In this document: positions 9,428 through 17,138 of the stretch, piece by piece | Layout: the number at the start of each line of letters is the position of its first letter | How positions within the stretch are numbered: position 1 is the stretch's first letter | Source of the DNA: Bacteroidales bacterium | Lineage (GTDB): Bacteria; Bacteroidota; Bacteroidia; Bacteroidales; JAADJA01 | Reading direction: 5' to 3' | Length of the DNA: 54,957 bases | NCBI GenBank assembly: GCA_020438135.1 | Contig: JAGQVF010000047.1 | Coordinates: forward strand, 1 to 54,957 | Position numbers and translations under genes: made by a program | The notes under the pieces: model-generated | Seen by the model: the letters and a program-made list of their open reading frames with translations, nothing else | Told to the model about the DNA's origin: nothing | Database searches by the model: none

Positions 9428-10249
9428 TTAATCCGAGGTTCCGATTTCACCCGTACCGTAATCAAGTTCAGAGCCGAACATGCTGTGAGGGATCAGGTAA
9501 ACCAATAATAGAATTACTGATGCAGCAATGGCCCAGCCGCGGTTTGATTTGTTTTTCCGAAGTCGAACGTAGGCTATTACCCAGGCAATAAACGCAAAAA
9601 GTGTTTTATTATCAGTTAAATCCTGCCCAAAAGGCCAACCCGTCCAGAATGCATCAAATGCATATTTTTGAACGATGGGGCCAAGTATCATTCCACCTAA
9701 GAAAAAAAGCACGAGGGTTATCTTTGTATAACTGTATGTTTTTTCTCCTTTTATTAATGCTTCAATACCGGTTCTGGTGGAAAACAGCATGGCAAGGAAC
9801 ATTAACAAAATATGAGGAAACAAGATGAAATCCGGAACGGCCCCCTTAAATCGTATTACTACAGGTTCTTCTGTTAATTCAATGGTTTTGCCACCATGGG
9901 TAACCGAAACAAAGTATTCTAGTTTACCGGCCGGTGGCTGGGATGGCAGCTCAACAACCAGGTCTTCATTGCGGATTGTAAAGTTTTTCTCTGTCCAGGC
10001 GTCATTCGTATTTAATCGTTTGAAACGAATTGTAGCTGTAGCTTTTTCGGCAGCCTCTTTCAAAACCACGTCTGCAGGCTCACCCGATTCGGACGATCTT
10101 ACTAACCTGTATGATAGCTTTTCACCTGCTAGTTCAACTTTTCCTCTTACCGGATAGGTCGGTCCGGTCATGCGCTGATAAACCGCTATAGCAACAGTAA
10201 AAATAAAAGCGAATATCCAAATTATCGTCGATTTAACTTTTTTGTTCAT
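9428..10249 (-). CDS. Conserved-looking membrane protein with periplasmic beta domain
   Basis: I do not recognise the family. From the ATG at 10249 the protein has 273 residues (start MNKKVKST). An upstream in-frame ATG at 10354 would add 35 residues without improving the signal, whereas a GGGGA stretch sits just before 10249. A first membrane helix (about 7-25) is followed by a soluble beta-rich part of about 110 residues (VRGKVELAGEKLSYRLV onward) and then four membrane helices (about 130-260). It is directly upstream of, and nearly touching, the rhomboid gene. This coupling suggests it could be a rhomboid partner or substrate, but that is only context. Confidence 0.6.
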   Translation of the reverse strand: MNKKVKSTIIWIFAFIFTVAIAVYQRMTGPTYPVRGKVELAGEKLSYRLVRSSESGEPADVVLKEAAEKATATIRFKRLNTNDAWTEKNFTIRNEDLVVELPSQPPAGKLEYFVSVTHGGKTIELTEEPVVIRFKGAVPDFILFPHILLMFLAMLFSTRTGIEALIKGEKTYSYTKITLVLFFLGGMILGPIVQKYAFDAFWTGWPFGQDLTDNKTLFAFIAWVIAYVRLRKNKSNRGWAIAASVILLLVYLIPHSMFGSELDYGTGEIGTSD

Positions 10250-10420
10250 GTGTCCCCGTTCTCTATTCTGTTTTGCTTTTAAATCATTTTGTATTGGTGC
10301 CAAAAATAGTAAAAGCGTATAATAATTTATCAATTTGAGAAACTTATTTAGCATCAGCGTGTAAAAGCATTTAAATTAAAAAACTACGTAAAAGAGAAAT
10401 ATGGACTAAATCCCATCGAC

Positions 10421-11953
10421 ATGCTCAGGAAATTGGAACTCATAAACCTAGGAATGCTCATAACAGTTATTATCTTGTTGTTGTGTGTGAGAACGTTTGC
10501 CCAAAATGAAAACCGTGGATTTTGGTCAGGATGGTCACTCAACCTGAACGGAGGCACCAGCCTTTTCTATGGGGATGTTGAACACTCAGACTTAATTCCG
10601 GCATTCTCCGATAAAAATGAATGGAGTGTCGGATATGGAATTATGCTTCAAAAAAGATTCAATCCCATTTTATCTGTTAGAGGTCAATTGTTCTCCGGTT
10701 CGCTTACCGGCTCCAAAAAGCAATACAATTACTGGTTCGAAAGCGAGGTTATCGAAACAAGTGTGAACCTGAAAGCCGACATAATGAATATCTTCAGGGA
10801 ACGAAAAAATCAGAAAACATCCATTTATTTGATGGCTGGAGTGGGATTATCACACTGGCATTCGCAACTTAAAAATTTTCAAACTGATGAAATTATCAAT
10901 GAAAACGGCAATGACAATACAGGATCCGGTTTGTTTGGCAGAACAGTGGAAGGTGTCATCCCGTTTGGTGGAGGTTTCGAATATAATTTCAACGAAAACT
11001 GGTCGGCTAATATCGAAGTGACCCTGCGGCCCGTAAATTCAGATAAACTGGATGCGAAAACCGGTATGTTCGAGTATGATTTTTACAGTTACAATTTTAT
11101 TGGCATCTCCTACCATTTCCGTAAAAAACAGGCAAAAGAACCAGATCTCATCCGTGATGAACTTGCAGTTGAAGAATCGGAACAACCGGTTGAAGTAACC
11201 GAACAGCCTGTTGAGGAAATTGCCGAAGAAGAACCTGTTTTGATCGTTGAACCTGAACCAATTATTGAAGAACCGAAAGCGGAAATTGTGCAACAGGATG
11301 CAGAGAAATCAATTGAAGACAAAATCCTCGATAAGGAATACAGGACAGGATTATACGAATCGCCGTGGCCCGGTGTTAGCTTCACAATCCAGGTAGCAGC
11401 TTCAAGGACCTATATCGAGCCCACTCAAATTGCCAAACAATATAATCTCGAAGGTGACATCATCGTGAATAATGCTGATGGTTGGTACAGGTATTCTGTA
11501 GGCAATTATATTAAATATTGGAAAGCACGCGAGTACAGGAATATTCTTGCAACAAGGTTTAATATATCTGATGCTTTTGTAGTTGCCTACAAAGATGAAG
11601 AGCGGCTGATGCTTAGCGACTTGATCGAGTCATCAGGTAGTAGTTTGGAGCAAGCTGAACAGCAAATAGCCAAACAACAACGGAAAGAAAGTCAGGTATC
11701 GTTCAGTGTACAGGTTTTGGCCACTACAAATGGGAATATTTCGCCGAATGCAATCAGGGAAATGTTTGAAATCGATTCTGACGTTATCCGCGAAGAACAA
11801 AACGGATTATTTCAATACACTGCTGGCATATTCGCAACATACAACGATGCAGCCAAGCTCAGAAATAAACTAAAAGCCCGTGGCATATCAGGTGCATTCG
11901 TTGTTGGATACAAAGACGGTGTTAGAACGGAAATCAGAGAACTGATGAATTGA
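10421..11953 (+). CDS. Outer membrane barrel protein with acidic linker and two SPOR-like domains
   Basis: A 510-residue protein. After a signal peptide (about 1-28, FAQN) comes an outer membrane barrel-like region (about 30-235, with repeated Gly/aromatic strands such as LNGGTSLFYGDV). An acidic, proline-containing linker rich in EEP/VE follows (about 240-300), then two SPOR-like repeats. The first begins FTIQVAAS near 325 and the second FSVQVLAT near 428. Each ends with the same AFVV(A/G)YKD strand, so they arose by duplication. SPOR domains usually bind denuded septal glycan, so this protein may tie the outer membrane to peptidoglycan (inference). The gene is divergent from the membrane protein at 9428-10249 and is followed by a terminator. 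Confidence 0.75.
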   Translation: MLRKLELINLGMLITVIILLLCVRTFAQNENRGFWSGWSLNLNGGTSLFYGDVEHSDLIPAFSDKNEWSVGYGIMLQKRFNPILSVRGQLFSGSLTGSKKQYNYWFESEVIETSVNLKADIMNIFRERKNQKTSIYLMAGVGLSHWHSQLKNFQTDEIINENGNDNTGSGLFGRTVEGVIPFGGGFEYNFNENWSANIEVTLRPVNSDKLDAKTGMFEYDFYSYNFIGISYHFRKKQAKEPDLIRDELAVEESEQPVEVTEQPVEEIAEEEPVLIVEPEPIIEEPKAEIVQQDAEKSIEDKILDKEYRTGLYESPWPGVSFTIQVAASRTYIEPTQIAKQYNLEGDIIVNNADGWYRYSVGNYIKYWKAREYRNILATRFNISDAFVVAYKDEERLMLSDLIESSGSSLEQAEQQIAKQQRKESQVSFSVQVLATTNGNISPNAIREMFEIDSDVIREEQNGLFQYTAGIFATYNDAAKLRNKLKARGISGAFVVGYKDGVRTEIRELMN

Positions 11954-11982
11954 TAAATAATAACAAGTATCAAATAACAAAC

Positions 11983-12017
11983 AAACCGGAGATGAACACA
12001 TATTTCCGGTTTTTTTT
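11983..12017 (+). terminator. Intrinsic terminator after barrel-SPOR gene
   Basis: Stem AAACCGGA (11983-11990) pairs with TCCGGTTT (12005-12012) and is followed by a T run. It lies 30 bases past the stop codon at 11953. Confidence 0.75.
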
Positions 12018-12068
12018 CTATTTAATACCTGAAGATTCTACAAATTCCTGCGAAAAATGATGAATGCT

Positions 12069-15000
12069 TTAATTGGGAATTTTCATCTGTTCGAGCCTAC
12101 CGATTTCATTGCCTGCGTCATTCTGTTCTCTTCCCTTCAAAGCATCATAGATCGCCTGTTGAATATCGGTTCGTATATTCTGCCGGATAAGTTTAATATT
12201 GGAAGCAGTAGGATTTACACGATTCGACAAAAATATATAAACAAGGTTATACTTCGGATCGGCCCAGCAATAGGTTCCTGTAAATCCGGTATGGCCAAAA
12301 CTATCAAGAGATGCACTTTTACAGGTAGGTCCTTTATCTCTCTCAACAGGTTCCGGTTTATCAAATCCAAGTCCACGCCGGTTATCGTTTAAAGGAAATT
12401 GCTGAGCGGTGAATTGTTCAACAGTTTCGGGCTTTACATACCTGATTCCTCCATAAAATCCATCCTGCAGCAACATCTGAAAGATGATAGCCAGATCGTT
12501 TGCATTCCCGAACAACCCGGCATGCCCCGAAACACCACCCAACATGGCAGCTCCCGGATCATGTACGAACCCATGAACCAGCTGATGTCGAAAATAATCA
12601 TCCTTTTCGGTTGGCACAATCACCTTTTTATCAAACCGAGATAATGGATTAAATCCGGTATACTGTAATCCAAGCGATTTATAAAACGACTCGTCAACAT
12701 ATTTATCCAGTGGTTTATTGGTAATATTTTCAACTGATATTTTCAGCAAATAAAAACCAAGATCACTGTATTTGTAATCCCGCTTTTTTCGTAATCCTGA
12801 AGTAACTATTGAGTCGATCATTACAAAACCATAATCCCGGTTGATGAATAAATGGTCCGCAACCTGCACCGTATGTTCAGCATCCAGTTTATTGCCATAA
12901 AGCTTTTTATCCGGGTTACCCTTTTTATCAAGTGTATTCAGGTAAAAAGGAATCCATGATTTCAGTCGTGCCTGATGCGTCATTACATCACGAATTACAA
13001 GATTTTCTTTATTCGATCCATTCAGGAACGGGAGATAGCTAACCAGCCTGTGATCGATATCCATTTTCCTTTCATCGTACAGTTTCATTATGCTCAGGGT
13101 AGTAGCAGCCACCTTTGTGATGCTGGCCAGATCGTAGATGTCCGTATTTTTTACAAAATTGCCCTTCACATAAGTGTGATAACCAAACGACTTCTGGTAA
13201 ATTACATTTCCGTCAACAGCAACCAATACCTGGCAACCGGGAGTTGCCTTATCAGCGATACTTTTTAGAACGATACGGTCAATTTTCTCCAGGTCTTTAG
13301 CATCAATACCCATCTCCTCCGGAATGGTGTAACCCAACCTTCCGATCGGCAACGTTTCAATTCCACCTCCTGTTTTAAATTTGTCCCCGACAGTTACGGG
13401 TAATTTACCTTTCGCTCCCAAATTTCCCATAATGATCCTTGCAGCGATCTCATTGGCAGTCCTTGTATCCTGATGCCCTAATATAATAGACTTGTAGCTT
13501 GCCGGGTCATTCATCATTTCAAGGCTATACGGACTGGCAAAAAGACATAAAACCGTGTTTAAGGAATCTGCAATTTCCCCGGCAAGGTTCAATTCGTCAG
13601 GATCTATTCCAAAATTCTTTGAGGGAAAAATGTTGGTATTATGTATTCCGATGATAACGAGGTTATAATCTTCCAGTTTATGTAGAAGTGTTTTTTTCTC
13701 GTTTGGAGTAAACTTTTTCAGAATATTAAAGTGATCAATCTTTGTATAATTCCCGAGCATTTCCTGGAAAGGTGTGAGCGACGGAGATCCAATCGAAACT
13801 GAAGCGATTTTCAAAGAATCGAATTTCTGTAAAGGAATTAAATCATTATCATTCTTCAACAAAGTGATTGCTTCTTCAAAGATCTTACGGTCGAGCAATT
13901 CATTACGAAAAGTTGACAATTGCTCATAAAGGGAATCGGTTTTTGCCTTTTGCCATTTTGCCAGGCCGGCTTTTTCTTTGTACAACAAAATCTTCTTGCA
14001 TCGTTGATCTATCACATCTTCGCTGAGTGTTCCGTCTTCAACTGCCTGACTGATGCGATCGATAGCTGCTCCGATATCCTGTGGCAAAAGCAATATGTCG
14101 TTGCCGGCCATCAGTGCCTTCAACTCAATATCTCCGGGTTTATGGTGGATGGTTACACCTTTCATGTCCAGTGCATCGGTTATTACCAGGCCATCAAATC
14201 CCAGACTTTTTCGTAGCAGACCTGTAACAACGGGTTGTGATAAAGTTGTTGGTGTATTTGGGGTGCTATCGAGAGAAGGAATGAACAAGTGCGCTACCAT
14301 CACCCCATCAAGACCATTATCAATAAGTTGTTTAAAAGGAAACAACTCGATTGAATCGATCGATTCAGTGGTTTTATCAATCACCGGCAAGGTATAATGT
14401 GAATCGGAGCCCGTATCTCCATGCCCCGGAAAATGCTTGGCAGTAGCTATTATACCGTTGTCCTGCAAACCTCTCATGTAGGCAATTCCCTTTTGTGCAA
14501 CATTGTTTTTATCCTCCCCGAATGAGCGACTGTTGATCACCGGGTTGGCCGGATTATTATTAATATCAACCACGGGTGCAAAATTGATATGAACACCCAT
14601 CAGCTTCATTTGCCTCGCTATTTCTGAAGCAGCCTTGTAGATCAGACTATCATCAGTAACTGAACCGAAAGTCATGTTAAAAGGAAATGAATGGCAACTA
14701 TCCAAACGCATTCCTGCTCCCCACTCAGCATCCATGGCGATAAATACCGGAGTTCTGGCAACTGCCTGATAACGGTTTGTGAGTTTTGTTTGCATCACCG
14801 GTCCACCCTGAAAAAAACACAAACCACCCGGATTGTACTTTTTGATTATAGCCTCGGTTTCTGCGTAATAGGCTGAGTCTTTATCAGAGTAAGTACGAAG
14901 CATAAGAAGTTGGGCAATTTTTTCATTGAGGGTAAGGGTTTGCAACACCGAATCGCTCCATGAAGAAGCCAATATTTCTGTTTCGACCGCCGGTTTAACA

Positions 15001-15080
15001 AGTGAATCCTGGGCTTGTGAAACCTGAAGTAAAACGAATAGAACCAAAAACGGAAAGATGAAATTTACCTTCGTATACAT
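12069..15080 (-). CDS. GH3 beta-N-acetylhexosaminidase (NagZ-like) fused to class C beta-lactamase-like serine hydrolase
   Basis: A secreted 1003-residue two-domain protein. I choose the ATG at 15080. An in-frame GTG at 15089 is only about 6 bases from the predicted transcription start. Numbering below starts at this ATG. A signal peptide (about 1-23, VSQAQ) is followed by GH3 (about 40-580) with the NagZ loop KHFPGHGDTGSDSH (catalytic His228) and nucleophile Asp302 in ITDALDMKG. The C-terminal domain (about 590-1003) has the serine-hydrolase SxxK (Ser653-Ile-Thr-Lys656), a YSD motif at 771-773 in place of YxN, and HTG at 930-932 in place of KTG. The fusion probably acts in cell-wall recycling: GlcNAc removal plus peptide or D-amino-acid hydrolysis (inference). 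Such fusions are known in Bacteroidota. Confidence 0.9.
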   Translation of the reverse strand: MYTKVNFIFPFLVLFVLLQVSQAQDSLVKPAVETEILASSWSDSVLQTLTLNEKIAQLLMLRTYSDKDSAYYAETEAIIKKYNPGGLCFFQGGPVMQTKLTNRYQAVARTPVFIAMDAEWGAGMRLDSCHSFPFNMTFGSVTDDSLIYKAASEIARQMKLMGVHINFAPVVDINNNPANPVINSRSFGEDKNNVAQKGIAYMRGLQDNGIIATAKHFPGHGDTGSDSHYTLPVIDKTTESIDSIELFPFKQLIDNGLDGVMVAHLFIPSLDSTPNTPTTLSQPVVTGLLRKSLGFDGLVITDALDMKGVTIHHKPGDIELKALMAGNDILLLPQDIGAAIDRISQAVEDGTLSEDVIDQRCKKILLYKEKAGLAKWQKAKTDSLYEQLSTFRNELLDRKIFEEAITLLKNDNDLIPLQKFDSLKIASVSIGSPSLTPFQEMLGNYTKIDHFNILKKFTPNEKKTLLHKLEDYNLVIIGIHNTNIFPSKNFGIDPDELNLAGEIADSLNTVLCLFASPYSLEMMNDPASYKSIILGHQDTRTANEIAARIIMGNLGAKGKLPVTVGDKFKTGGGIETLPIGRLGYTIPEEMGIDAKDLEKIDRIVLKSIADKATPGCQVLVAVDGNVIYQKSFGYHTYVKGNFVKNTDIYDLASITKVAATTLSIMKLYDERKMDIDHRLVSYLPFLNGSNKENLVIRDVMTHQARLKSWIPFYLNTLDKKGNPDKKLYGNKLDAEHTVQVADHLFINRDYGFVMIDSIVTSGLRKKRDYKYSDLGFYLLKISVENITNKPLDKYVDESFYKSLGLQYTGFNPLSRFDKKVIVPTEKDDYFRHQLVHGFVHDPGAAMLGGVSGHAGLFGNANDLAIIFQMLLQDGFYGGIRYVKPETVEQFTAQQFPLNDNRRGLGFDKPEPVERDKGPTCKSASLDSFGHTGFTGTYCWADPKYNLVYIFLSNRVNPTASNIKLIRQNIRTDIQQAIYDALKGREQNDAGNEIGRLEQMKIPN

Positions 15081-15101
15081 ATATATCACGCAATCTTATT
15101 G

Positions 15102-15109
15102 CAAAAGTA
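15102..15109 (-). promoter_or_regulatory. -7 box (TACTTTTG) for the GH3-beta-lactamase gene
   Basis: CAAAAGTA on the plus strand reads TACTTTTG on the minus strand, an exact TAnnTTTG. Transcription would begin around 15095, giving a leader of about 15 bases to the ATG at 15080 and arguing against the GTG at 15089. No good -33 TTTG is visible at the right distance. Confidence 0.45.
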
Positions 15110-15209
15110 CCCTAAGCCATCCATTTTAAACCGGTTGCGGTTTATTTTTTCCAACACAGTGATGTTTAAAATTTTCCCGGGTAGTTTTTTCTATTCCATT
15201 GAATTCATG

Positions 15210-15217
15210 TACATTTG
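15210..15217 (+). promoter_or_regulatory. -7 box (TACATTTG) for the VWA gene
   Basis: TACATTTG is an exact match to TAnnTTTG and lies about 84 bases before the TTG start at 15301. A T-rich stretch (15185-15190) sits at -33 spacing in place of TTTG. Confidence 0.4.
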
Positions 15218-15300
15218 AATCCGATTAAGCCGTTATCAAATCGTATGAAAATGTGAACGTTGAGAATGGCAATTTGTTTCAAACATAAAAAATTTCACTT

Positions 15301-16689
15301 TTGAAAATAAGAGCTTTAATTTCAGGACTTTTACTGATCCTATTCTGCCAGCCGTTACTGGCCCAAAACAACGAACAGGAGGAGATTACCCCACCATTAA
15401 CACGAATTCTTTTTGTATTGGATGCGTCCCAAAGTATGTATGGCAGGTGGCAAAGCGACATGAAAATCTCAATCGCCCGAAAACTTCTATCCAACCTGCT
15501 CGATAGTCTCGAAAGAGTAGACAACATCGAACTGGCTTTAAGGGTTTACGGACATCAATACCGGTTTCCGCCACAGGTATGCAACGACACAAAACTCATT
15601 GTTCCCTTTGGCCCTGAAAGTATTAAGTCGATCAAACACAAGCTGAGAACGCTTACACCTAAAGGTACAACTCCCATCGCCTACGCACTTGAAGAGTCAG
15701 GCTCAGATTTTCCGGAATGCGATAATTGCCGGAACATTGTCGTTTTGATTACAGATGGACTGGAAGAATGTGATGGCGATCCCTGTGCAGTTTCAAAAGC
15801 CTTGCAAAAGAAAGGTGTGGTACTTAAACCTTTTATTATCGGTATCGGGAAAAATTTCCAGGAGGCATTTGATTGTGTTGGAACTTATTTTGATGCTTCG
15901 AGTGAAGAAGATTTCAGCAAAGCGTTAAATGTGGTAATTTCACAAGCCCTGAATTCTACAACCATGCAGGTGAATCTCCTGGATACCTACGACAAAGCCA
16001 CAGAAACCAATGTTGCGATGACATTTTACGACGATTTCAGTGGTCTGGTAAAATACAACTTTATTCATACAATGAACAACAAAGGAGTTCCCGACACTTT
16101 GCTGATTGATCCTTTACTAACCTATAACCTTGTGATTCACACCATTCCGCCCAGAAAACTTGACAAGATCACCCTAACTCCGGGAAAACATACCACGGTT
16201 GGAATTCCTGTTCCGCAAGGGATACTTGATCTAAAACTCGATAGTCGTGATAAAACAGTTCGGGACCTGAAATGTATCGTACGTGAAAACGGTAAAATGA
16301 AAACGCTGAATGTTCAGCCTTTCGGTTCAACAGAAAGATACATTACCGGTATTTACGATCTGGAAGTGTTAACAACTCCCCGAATTTATATCGACGATGT
16401 GGAAATTACACAGAGCCACACTACCACAATTGAAATACCAATGCCCGGTATTGCAATCATCGAAAAAAAGACCAGCGGCTATGGTGGCATCTACCTTGAG
16501 AAGGAAAATAAACTTGAATTGGTTTACAACCTGAGAGACAGCTACCTGGAAAGGGAAACGATTGTTTTACAACCCGGAAACTACAGGGTAGTATTCCGTT
16601 CAAAATATTCTGATAAAGCAGTCTATACTGTGGAAAAACGATTTATAGTTGAAACGGGTAAATCGGTAAACGTAAAACTTTTCAGATAA
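15301..16689 (+). CDS. Secreted von Willebrand factor A domain protein
   Basis: A 462-residue protein that starts with TTG at 15301. The signal peptide MKIRALISGLLLILFCQPLLAQ follows at once, and the next ATG would remove it and the MIDAS motif. The VWA domain (about 35-220) keeps the metal site: Asp41-x-Ser43-x-Ser45 in DASQS, the Thr in PKGTTPIAYAL and the Asp in ITDGLEEC. Cysteine pairs around DNCRN/DGDPC suggest disulfides. Residues about 230-462 form several beta-sandwich-like repeats with PGKHTTVGIP and PGNYRVVF strands, like carboxypeptidase-regulatory-like folds. It probably binds a protein or surface partner in a metal-dependent way. It is divergent from the GH3 fusion gene and faces tatA. 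Confidence 0.82.
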   Translation: MKIRALISGLLLILFCQPLLAQNNEQEEITPPLTRILFVLDASQSMYGRWQSDMKISIARKLLSNLLDSLERVDNIELALRVYGHQYRFPPQVCNDTKLIVPFGPESIKSIKHKLRTLTPKGTTPIAYALEESGSDFPECDNCRNIVVLITDGLEECDGDPCAVSKALQKKGVVLKPFIIGIGKNFQEAFDCVGTYFDASSEEDFSKALNVVISQALNSTTMQVNLLDTYDKATETNVAMTFYDDFSGLVKYNFIHTMNNKGVPDTLLIDPLLTYNLVIHTIPPRKLDKITLTPGKHTTVGIPVPQGILDLKLDSRDKTVRDLKCIVRENGKMKTLNVQPFGSTERYITGIYDLEVLTTPRIYIDDVEITQSHTTTIEIPMPGIAIIEKKTSGYGGIYLEKENKLELVYNLRDSYLERETIVLQPGNYRVVFRSKYSDKAVYTVEKRFIVETGKSVNVKLFR

Positions 16690-16724
16690 AATTGTTGCTT
16701 TAATTTTCAGGACAAAAAAAGTCT

Positions 16725-17057
16725 CTATTTCAAGTCAGAGTCTGTCTTTGCTTCTCCTTCCGTTGTATTATTCCCCGGGCTCTCTTCCGGTTTTTTATAG
16801 CTGGTGTCGGTTTTGGAACTGGCAGTAGTTTTCTCGTTTTTACTTTTGAAAGGATCTTCCACGTGAATATCCTTCTTTACATTATCAACTTCACGGTTAA
16901 ATTCTCTTTTAATATCATCTGTTGCTCTACGGAGTTCGTTAATACCTTTACCAAGCATACGGGCCAGTTCGGGTATTTTTTTCGGACCGAATACAAGGTA
17001 AACCACAATGACGATCAGTAGAATCTCGCCGCCGCTGATATTAAAAAATAAGAGCAT
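16725..17057 (-). CDS. tatA: Twin-arginine translocase subunit TatA/TatB family
   Basis: A 110-residue protein with the TatA/E layout: a short N terminus, one membrane helix (about 9-22, GGEILLIVIVVYLVFG), the FGPKKIPELAR hinge and amphipathic helix, then a charged tail rich in Lys, Glu, Ser and Thr. TatA forms the pore that moves folded, cofactor-bearing proteins with RR signal peptides. The short hydrophobic helix and the long polar tail fit TatA better than TatB, though many Bacteroidota have a single protein serving both roles. tatC is not in this window. It follows secDF on the same strand but has its own -7 box, and a terminator lies between, so it is probably expressed separately. Confidence 0.9.
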   Translation of the reverse strand: MLLFFNISGGEILLIVIVVYLVFGPKKIPELARMLGKGINELRRATDDIKREFNREVDNVKKDIHVEDPFKSKNEKTTASSKTDTSYKKPEESPGNNTTEGEAKTDSDLK

Positions 17058-17081
17058 AATTTCCGTTCAAAATCAATAAAG

Positions 17082-17089
17082 CAAAGATA
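17082..17089 (-). promoter_or_regulatory. -7 box (TATCTTTG) for tatA
   Basis: CAAAGATA on the plus strand gives TATCTTTG on the minus strand, an exact TAnnTTTG. It begins right after the T run of the secDF terminator, and the leader to the tatA ATG at 17057 would be under 20 bases. Confidence 0.5.
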
Positions 17090-17117
17090 AAAAAAAGTCC
17101 CCCGGTTGGGAGGACTT
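17089..17117 (-). terminator. Terminator of secDF
   Basis: On the minus strand AAGTCC plus CCC pairs with GGGGGACTT (one bulged base) and is followed by eight T. Plus-strand arms are 17095-17103 and 17108-17117. It lies 22 bases after the secDF stop. Confidence 0.75.
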
Positions 17118-17138
17118 AAATTTTTCTTTTTGCAGGAA

